Shown: positions 57,945 through 64,000 of the stretch, in pieces
Layout: the number at the start of each line of letters is the position of its first letter
Numbering within the stretch: position 1 is the first letter of the stretch
Assembly: GCA_963576725.1 (NCBI GenBank)
Contig: OY755241.1
Span: forward strand, 27,406,853 to 27,470,852
Source of the DNA: Azorinus chamasolen
Taxonomy: Eukaryota; Mollusca; Bivalvia; Cardiida; Solecurtidae
Length of the DNA stretch: 64,000 bases
Direction of reading: 5' to 3'
Position numbers and translations under genes: made by a program
Notes under the pieces: model-generated
Database searches by the model: none
Told to the model about the DNA's origin: nothing
The model's input: only the letters and a program-made list of their open reading frames with translations

Positions 57945-58135
57945 CAGTAAACACTCGATACTTCCAAATTCTAGTAAGGAAGAGTTGGTGCCTTCTTAGA
58001 CATGTTGCTACTAAATGCAGGGTAAATGTCATGCAGAAAGCTCATAGAGGAGCTTAGGCATAACTTCCAGTCTGCATTAAGCTTCCATCTGATAATGCTA
58101 CCTGTTCTAGTGTTCTGACTATCGGGGTTTTACTG
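57945..58135 (+). mobile_element. Pogo-like MITE, group D
   Basis: Starts CAGTAAACACTCGATACTTC and ends (complement) CAGTAAAACCCCGATAGTCA. Inner stem ATGTTGCTACTAAATGCAGG, GTAAATGTCATGCAGAAAGC, TCATAGAGGAGCTTAGGCAT, AACTTCCAGTCTGCATTAAG, CTTCCATC. Confidence 0.8.
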
Positions 58136-58450
58136 TAGTTCTTACATGAATAGTCACCGGGTAATGGGTAACATGCGTCTATACAGCACAGTACATGTTG
58201 TTTTGCATGTGTAGAATATTTAGTGCCAGGGTCCAATGCAAGGGGGAATTACGCATCAGAGAAAAGACATTGCATATGTAATATCCTGTGTACAATACTT
58301 GTGATATTACTTCCGGTATTTTGGGACGCAAAAGTATGTATTTCTTGTTCTAATTAATCTAGATTTGTCCTCAAATTTCGCGTGAAGTGGTCCGAATTCC
58401 AATCTTGAACACTTCCTTGTAAACTAGATACTAACACTTCGCCTACACTT
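58136..58450. other. Intergenic, nothing recognised
   Basis: No repeat unit, hairpin or exon supported. Confidence 0.35.
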
Positions 58451-58454
58451 CGGC

Positions 58455-58700
58455 TTGGCTGGCATTTTCAAACAGTTTAGATCCAGATGTAATGCTGAGA
58501 GTAAATCGGTGTCTAATCGGGAACAAAACAGACGTGTCTCTTATGATCTGTTTGAATAGGGTCAGCTCTGTTTGCTTATGACATAGTATAGATATGATTC
58601 TACAGTTTTTCCATGATTAAAATGTTTATGTTGTTCTGTTCATGTATAAAGAATGAGTCTAATTAATATTCATGATTTACATTTGTAATTATCTATTTTA
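58455..58700. mobile_element. B and A hairpin fragments in succession
   Basis: TTTTCAAACAGTTTAGATCC, AGATGTAATGCTGAG ... GGTGTCTAATCGGGAAC (B) and GATCTGTTTGAATAGGGTCA, GCTCTGTTTGCTTATGACAT, ATAGATATGATTCTACAG (A right half). Confidence 0.6.
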
Positions 58701-58724
58701 TGGATACTCGCGAGTAAATGGTTA

Positions 58725-58936
58725 GTCCTTTACTCCATGAATATTTATGTGACAAAAATGACATAATGAATATTGATAAAATCTTTTTTAGGGAGCATGA
58801 TCATAGGCAATTTTAGCAATGGAAGAAACTGTGGAATCATGCCTGTGTACTTTTATAAGCAAACAGAGTAGACCCTGATCAAACGGATCCTATATGAGTC
58901 ATCTGATCTACTCTGTTTGTGAAGGCATAGAAATGC
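58725..58936 (-). mobile_element. Group A MITE
   Basis: TAGTCCTTTACTCCATGAAT, AATGACATAATGAATATTGA, GCAAACAGAGTAGACCCTGA, TCAAACGGATCCTATATGAG, TCATCTGATCTACTCTGTTT. It abuts the C element at TTAA. Confidence 0.75.
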
Positions 58937-58940
58937 GTAT

Positions 58941-59150
58941 TAACCCAATTCCTATAGGTTATTTTTAGATCCAACCTCTTTGAATAAATGTACCGAAAAG
59001 GAGCATTAACTAGAGACAAGGACACTTTTAGAATTGTGTAGTTTGAAACCATTGTGATAAATAGTGCATTTGCACATATGGGAGCAAATGCTCTATTATC
59101 ACAATGGTTTAAAGAAGTTGCTATTACAAAGGCGCATTCTACTCTGTTTG
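58941..59150 (+). mobile_element. TTAA hairpin MITE, group C, right end replaced
   Basis: TTAACCCAATTCCTATAGGT, ACCGAAAAGGAGCATTAACT, palindrome 59047-59111. After CTATTACAAAGGCGCATTCT it passes into CTACTCTGTTTGC, an A-type right arm, rather than the C terminus. Confidence 0.7.
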
Positions 59151-59448
59151 CAAAACCTTGTCTCTGTGTATTTAATTGTGTCGGTCAAAACTTCGATAGT
59201 GAATGCGGGGAAAAACACTATCATTTACAAGGATTGAAGACCCTGGCCAGAGATCTCCCATAGGAGCCCTCTGCACTGAGTCATCTTACCGCAATAAATG
59301 TTATATGATATGTGTATTTAACATGTTGATACAACTTGCAGGCGCACCCAGATAATGTACAGCAGCACGTGTATTAGATCATGAACACGAGGTCTAGTTA
59401 TGAGCCTGAACGGCAGGTGATAGTTTAGTGCAAGTCAAAGGGTATTAC

Positions 59449-59640
59449 TTTAACCCTTTCCTCCATAAATACGCCTTTTTACGCCCCTGTAAAAGTCACT
59501 TTATGAAATCATTGTGATAAATAGAGCATTTGCTGCTATAGGAGCAAATGCTCTATTTATCACAATGGTTTCAAACTACAAAAGTCTTAAGTCTTTCCTT
59601 TAAAAATTCTAATTCTTAAAATAGTCTTTGGAGGAAAGGG
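59449..59640 (-). mobile_element. TTAA hairpin MITE, group C
   Basis: TTTAACCCTTTCCTCCATAA, CGCCCCTGTAAAAGTCACTT, palindrome 59502-59575 (ATCATTGTGATAAATAGAGC, ATTTGCTGCTATAGGAGCAA, ATGCTCTATTTATCACAATG), end TTTGGAGGAAAGGG. Confidence 0.85.
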
Positions 59641-60310
59641 TTTGTCCCTTTAATACTTTGTAACACTGCTGTGTTCAGTAAATGAATAACCGCTAAAGAC
59701 AGTCTCTACTGTATGTATTTTTGTCATGAATTTCTCTCTAACATATCAAGATTATAACATACATCCAGTTTGGATCCTAAATAAATATATCAATCTGGAT
59801 CTATATAGTTTACAAAATTCGGTTGCATCATGGTAAACATTTCGTAGAATTGGGGAGAAATGAAGTATACGTAGCCTCTATAACCCTTTACATGCTGAAA
59901 CAAAAGAGTCTAGTAAAACCTTGATTTGAATATTTAACTTTTATCCGATTCGTTCAAGCTGTTACAATTTTATTTAGCGAATGTCAAACAGCTTGGATCC
60001 TGATGAGACGCCTCCGACGTATATATTCTATGACTCATCAGGAAAAAAATTGTTTGCAAAAAGTTAGTCAGGTCCGGGTTAACGTAATAAGGAATGAATA
60101 TCTAAGTATGCAACAAGGATATTCCGTCGCTCAAATGATGACTGGGACTAAGTGAGGTAAGTACACTATTTTATTTCTTCGGGAAGTTTATAACGAAGAA
60201 TTTTTCTTACAGGCCGAATTTTCCACTTGCTGTTTTTGTCACTGTGAGAGGTGTTTTATTGAGAAGCTATAAGTCCTGCAGATAATACTGTAATAGTCCG
60301 CTACTACAAT
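59641..60310. other. Intergenic with one group B hairpin
   Basis: B hairpin at 59984-60060 (TGTCAAACAGCTTGGATCCT, GATGAGACGCCTCCGACG ... GACTCATCAGG, TTGTTTGC). No exon seen in the rest. Confidence 0.55.
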
Positions 60311-60317
60311 CTTTCAT

Positions 60318-60556
60318 GAACCCTTTCACCACTAATGTTGCATAAATGCACCACGACAAATAGTGCAGTACGAGATTAGCCGCCGCCTCTTCAATGCGGT
60401 GTCAGAAACTCAGAAACTTTCCCAATCTCTATTTCTATATCTGTGCTTTATTCCTTTGAAAATTGCATTTATTTATCTCATTACCTTATTGTACTGAATG
60501 AATTAACAAACTTGGATTGCAGACGACAACTAGAAATATGGCACCGAAAGGGTTGA
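60318..60556 (+). mobile_element. TTAA-type hairpin MITE, group E
   Basis: AACCCTTTCACCACTAATGT, CACGACAAATAGTGCAGTAC, GCCGCCGCCTCTTCAATGCG, CTTTATTCCTTTGAAAATTG, GCAGACGACAACTAGAAATA, ending TGGCACCGAAAGGGTTGA. An A/E-like hairpin follows at 60665-60735. Confidence 0.72.
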
Positions 60557-60873
60557 TACAGCATAGAGGACCTTTTAGAATGCCGGCTGATTAATGAAGG
60601 TTTAAGAGTAATGCAAATAACCCTGTTTTAGCCATTTAGTGTCCAGTGCCCCTTGAAATGAGCATTGGTAAACTATGTAGACCCAGATCAGAGAGCCCCT
60701 AAAAGAATCCTTCTGATCCGGGTCTGCATTCTTCATTAATAAATGTTCGGAGTGTAGACAATTCTGTACTGTTTGTCATATTACACCTTTATGCTCTATA
60801 AATCTTTGAATATTCACGATAACATTGACCTGATTGAATTTCGGAATAGTCCATTTGAACAGTAAGCGTTTAA

Positions 60874-61130
60874 CCCTTTCCCTCATGTAAACGTGTTTTC
60901 ACGCATTTGCAAACAGAGTAGACCCAGATCAGACGGCTTCTAGAGGAGCCGTTTGATTCACTCCTAGTGACGCATTTTGTCGCCTCTGTAAGTCATGTTT
61001 GAAACCATTGTTATAAATACAGGTTTCAAAATTACACAATTCTTAAATGTTCCTTTTCTCTAGTAATACCTCCTTTTTCGGTAGATTTATTCAAAGAGGG
61101 TGCGTCTAAAAACAGTGTAGGAGGAATGGG
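60874..61130 (+). mobile_element. Chimeric TTAA MITE: group A left, group C right
   Basis: TTAA at 60870-60873 and 61131-61134. The left part is A (CCCTTTCCCTCATGTAAACG, GCAAACAGAGTAGACCCAGA, GACGGCTTCTAGAGGAGCCG). From about 60960 it is C in reverse (TAGTGACGCATTTTGTCGCC, GTTTGAAACCATTGTTATAA, ATACCTCCTTTTTCGGTAGA), ending GTAGGAGGAATGGG. Confidence 0.85.
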
Positions 61131-61179
61131 TTAATAATTAACATGCTATTGGCGGATCTGTGATTTATTTTTGCAAACA

Positions 61180-61268
61180 GATTGAAGCCATTTAAGTGTC
61201 CAACAGTTTGGCTGCATGTGTGACGCCTAGTGACTCGGTGTCTCATCTGGAGTCCAACTGTATGCAAC
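61180..61268 (+). mobile_element. Group B hairpin
   Basis: GTCCAACAGTTTGGCTGCAT, GTGTGACGCCTAGTGACTCG, GTGTCTCATCTGGAGTCCAA, CTG. Confidence 0.7.
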
Positions 61269-61296
61269 AGTTATCAGTATCCATGCTTATAAAGCT

Positions 61297-61410
61297 TTTA
61301 GTTCAGTCTGAGTTCGTTCTCAAGTTTTGATTGGTCAGATTAAAGGCTCAAATCTGACCAATCAAAAGCTTGAGAACTCAATCCGACCAATCAAAAGCTT
61401 GAGAACGCAA
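61297..61410. repeat. Inverted plus direct repeat
   Basis: GAGTTCGTTCTCAAGTTTTG, ATTGGTCAGATT pairs with AATCTGACCAATCAAAAGCT, TGAGAACTC, and the right arm is then repeated directly (TCCGACCAATCAAAAGCTTG, AGAAC). Confidence 0.85.
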
Positions 61411-61439
61411 GGATATAGAAACAGTATTTACTGTTTTTT

Positions 61440-61615
61440 TTAAAATGGTCAAGTATCACACGAGTATTTGGCTATGACCGAAACTGTATAATTAAGAATT
61501 TATTTTATTTCATTAGCAAACATTGTGGACTTTGACCAGAAACTCCATACAGGAGTTATCTGATCTGCAGCTAGTATGTTTGCAGACGCGGTCAAAGTCT
61601 CAATTAGAGGAATGG
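61440..61615 (-). mobile_element. TTAA-type hairpin MITE, group A
   Basis: GGCTATGACCGAAACTGTAT, AGCAAACATTGTGGACTTTG, AACTCCATACAGGAGTTATC, TGATCTGCAGCTAGTATGTT, right end AGAGGAATGG and TTAA at 61616-61619. Confidence 0.65.
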
Positions 61616-61908
61616 TTAAACACGCTACGCTTTTCTGTGAGTTATATAACGGTTATGAATGAAACAGAGCGTAATGTGTATTTTACCACATGGCAGATAC
61701 ACATGGAACCAGTCTGAAACACACTACGTGAAATTTGAAACCAGCTGATGATATCTCTGGCACGAATGAAAAGATATACAATTTATGTACATGTATACAG
61801 CGAATCATTTGTTGTTAATATGATAAGGTCTGATGATTACACTGTATGCCATATTCCATTTTAACTCCCTCAATCGTGAATTATGATAATGGAATAGTCC
61901 ATCACTAT
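61616..61908. other. Spacer
   Basis: No feature supported. Confidence 0.3.
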
Positions 61909-62084
61909 TAACCGTTTCGCTGTCAAACTCTGTCGTCTGCTAACTTTGTCGTCTGATACAAATTTTAATTCTTTTGATTTTCTTCATTTTTGTTTCAGAA
62001 ACATAGTAACAGTAACAAACAGTTTGGGTCCTGATGAGACGCGCGGCGTCTCATCTGGATCCAAACTGTTGGCATAGGTAGTCC
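61909..62084 (+). mobile_element. Group B MITE cut at its right side by a minisatellite
   Basis: TTAACCGTTTCGCTGTCAAA, TCGTCTGCTAACTTTGTCGT, hairpin 62014-62074 (ACAAACAGTTTGGGTCCTGA, TGAGACGCGCGGCGTCTCAT, CTGGATCCAAACTGTTGG), then ATAGG and directly the first TAGTCCATCACTG unit. The right terminus is absent. Confidence 0.78.
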
Positions 62085-62885
62085 ATCACTGTTAAACTAC
62101 AGTTCATCACTGTTCACTGTTAAACTGTCACTGTGTTAAACTATAGTCCATCACTGTGTTAAATTATAGTCCATCACTGTGTTAAACTATAGTCCATCAC
62201 TATTAAACTATAGTCCATCACTGTGTTAAACTATAGTCCGTCACTGTGTTTTAAACTATAGTCCATCACTGTGTTAAACTATAGTCCATCACTGTTAAAC
62301 TATAGTCCATCACTGTGTTAAACTGTAGTCCATCACTGTGTTTAAGTATAGTCCGTCACTGTGTTAAACTATAGTCAATCACCGTGTTAAAGTATAGTCC
62401 GTCACTGTGTTAAACCATAGTCCATCACTGTGTTAAACTGTAGTCCATCACTGTGTTTAAGTATAGTCCGTCACTGTGTTAAACTATAGTCAATCACCGT
62501 GTTAAACTATAGTCCATCACTGTGTTAAACTATAGTCCGTCACTGTGTTAAACTATAGTCCATCACTGTGTTAAACTATAGTCCGTCACTATGTTGAACT
62601 ATAGTCCGTTACTATGTTGAACTATAGTCCGTCACTGTGTTAAACTGTAGTCCATCACTGTGTTTAAGTATAGTCCGTCACTGTGTTAAACTATAGTCCA
62701 TCACTGTGTTTAAGTATAGTCCGTCACTGTGTTAAACTATAGTCAATCACTGTGTTAAACTATAGTCCATCACTGTGTTAAACTATAGTCCGTTACTGTG
62801 TTGAACTATAGTCCGCCACTGTGTTAAACTATAGTCCGTCACTGTGTTAAACTATGGTCCGTCACTGTGTTAAACTATATTCCTA
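62079..62885 (+). repeat. 23-bp minisatellite, about 34 units
   Basis: Unit TTAAACTATAGTCCATCACT, GTG, with CCGTCACTG, CAATCAC and AAGTATAG variants. The run AAACTGTAGTCCATCACTGT, GTTTAAGTATAGTCCGTCAC recurs at 62321, 62427 and 62642, so multi-unit blocks have duplicated. Confidence 0.93.
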
Positions 62886-63150
62886 TCAGTGTGAAAAACT
62901 TAACCTTGCTAGAGGAGTTTGAATAGTGCAGATCATGATCAGACGGCTTTTAGTTGAGCCCACTGATCTGGTTCTACTCTGTTTGCAAATGCCAGTACAT
63001 GATATTCCCATATTGAAAGGATTAAAGTTGTTAGTATAACGTCTTTTTCTGACAGAAACTCCTGTATGAGCCGTCTGGTCTCGGTCTGTTTTGTTTGATT
63101 ATAGAACAATAATCAACTGATTCAGCTAAAGTCAAAACACCTTGTTTGTT
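62886..63150. mobile_element. Two group A hairpin fragments
   Basis: 62925-62993 (AGTGCAGATCATGATCAGAC, GGCTTTTAGTTGAGCCCACT, GATCTGGTTCTACTCTGTTT) and 63055-63100 (GAAACTCCTGTATGAGCCGT, CTGGTCTCGGTCTGTTTTGT). Confidence 0.65.
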
Positions 63151-63159
63151 AATTGTATA

Positions 63160-63355
63160 TACAGTAAACCCCACCCTCTCTAAATCGGATATCTAGTAGA
63201 GAAGAACTCATATACTTTTAGGCAGGTTGCTGCTTAATACAGAGTGAAAGCCGAACAGAAAGCGCCTAGAGGATTTCAACCTGCATTAAGCTGTCACCTG
63301 TCTCCACATGTCACATGTACCATGTTTAACATCCGGTTAAAAGAGGATTTCCTCT
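63160..63355 (+). mobile_element. Pogo-like MITE, group D
   Basis: TATACAGTAAACCCCACCCT, CTCTAAATCGG left end; inner stem GTTGCTGCTTAATACAGAGT, GAAAGCCGAACAGAAAGCGC ... CAACCTGCATTAAGCTGTCA; right side ACATCCGGTTAAAAGAGGAT. Confidence 0.75.
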
Positions 63356-63410
63356 ATTATAAAAAAATCAGCGAATAAATATTCATGATATCAGTATTCT
63401 TACATGTTAA

Positions 63411-63625
63411 TCTTTTCCCTTATGCAAGCGCATTTTGACGCATCTGCTAACTATAGGAGCCGTCTGGTCAGGGTCTGCTCTGTTTGCTTATGGTATAATA
63501 TAGATCTGATTCTACAGCTTCTGCCTGAGTCAAAATGGCATGTGTTCGTATGCCATTATGAAAAATAATCTTATTAATATCCATGACGTCATTATTTCCT
63601 ACATGCATATTCACCAATGAAAGGG
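63411..63625 (+). mobile_element. TTAA hairpin MITE, group A, left arm shortened
   Basis: TTAA at 63407-63410 and 63626-63629. CTTTTCCCTTATGCAAGCGC, ATTTTGACGCATCTGC then a deletion to TATAGGAGCCGTCTGGTCAG, GGTCTGCTCTGTTTGC; tail ATAGATCTGATTCTACAGCT, ATGACGTCATTATTTCCTAC, end ACCAATGAAAGGG. Confidence 0.85.
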
Positions 63626-63699
63626 TTAATTCAAGAGGTACAGGTTATGGACACGTACTCTAGGTCACTAGTACGTTGTATGAACTTGAAATTGTGTAG

Positions 63700-64000
63700 T
63701 ACCCATTATTTATGAATGTGATATGGGCAGATCTATAGAAATAAGTAAAGGCGTTAGAGTGATATGGGCAATAGAATATTAATGGGAAATAATGAGTGAT
63801 ATTGTGTAAGAGGGTGATAATAAGAATACTATAGACTGATAAAGGGTAGCAGAGTGATAATAAGTGTATTATAGTGATACTAAGTGTAATATATATTGAT
63901 AATAAGTTGAATATAGAGTGCTTATAAGTATAATTTAGAGTGATAATAACTGTTTTATAGAGTGATATTGTGTAATTGAGCGATAAAATTGTAATATAGT
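63700..64000 (+). repeat. Degenerate GTGATAATAAG tandem repeat
   Basis: Loose units of about 25-30 bp built on GAGTGATAATAAGTGTAATA, TAG, running to the window edge. Confidence 0.8.

Overview
This is eukaryotic, metazoan DNA, most likely from a bivalve mollusc (inference). Exons are short and widely spaced, with GT/AG borders. There is no operon structure. The sequence is saturated with the hairpin transposons, GCTCACC-type repeats and decayed non-LTR retroelements I associate with bivalve genomes. I cannot name the species from sequence alone.

The only host gene I can support lies on the + strand at 575-36814. Seven exons join in a consistent reading phase into one 443-residue secreted protein. 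Its order is signal peptide, partial thrombospondin type-1 motif, EGF-like, sushi (CCP), EGF-like, hyalin repeat (HYR), six-cysteine sushi, and a C-terminal four-cysteine segment I do not recognise. Introns 2-6 are all phase 1, so most domains sit on their own symmetrical exon, as in SVEP1-like extracellular proteins.

The introns hold a decayed LINE reverse transcriptase (3718-5570, minus strand), a gag-like retroelement ORF1 (5760-7255, minus strand), tandem-unit repeats beginning TTTAGCTCACC, and two arrays of a 53-bp minisatellite (22785-25442 and 26155-27170) separated by a LINE fragment.

From 36815 to 64000 I find no host gene. The region contains a LINE ORF1/endonuclease remnant (39780-41625), a tyrosine-recombinase-like fragment (41889-42450), and minisatellites with units of about 20, 21, 37, 25, 32 and 23 bp. 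It also has a 5'-truncated LINE inserted in a minisatellite with an 8-bp target duplication, and a tRNA-derived SINE split by a TTAA-flanked hairpin element.

The most unusual signal across the window is a set of hairpin MITEs. Several groups (local labels A, B, C, E, G) share TTAA flanks and CCCTTT/AAAGGG ends but carry different central palindromes. One pogo-like group (D, CAGT...ACTG ends at TA) has a palindrome resembling that of G. The loop core CTCCTATAGGAG, or a one-base variant, recurs in A, C and D. This suggests a palindromic module exchanged between otherwise unrelated MITEs.
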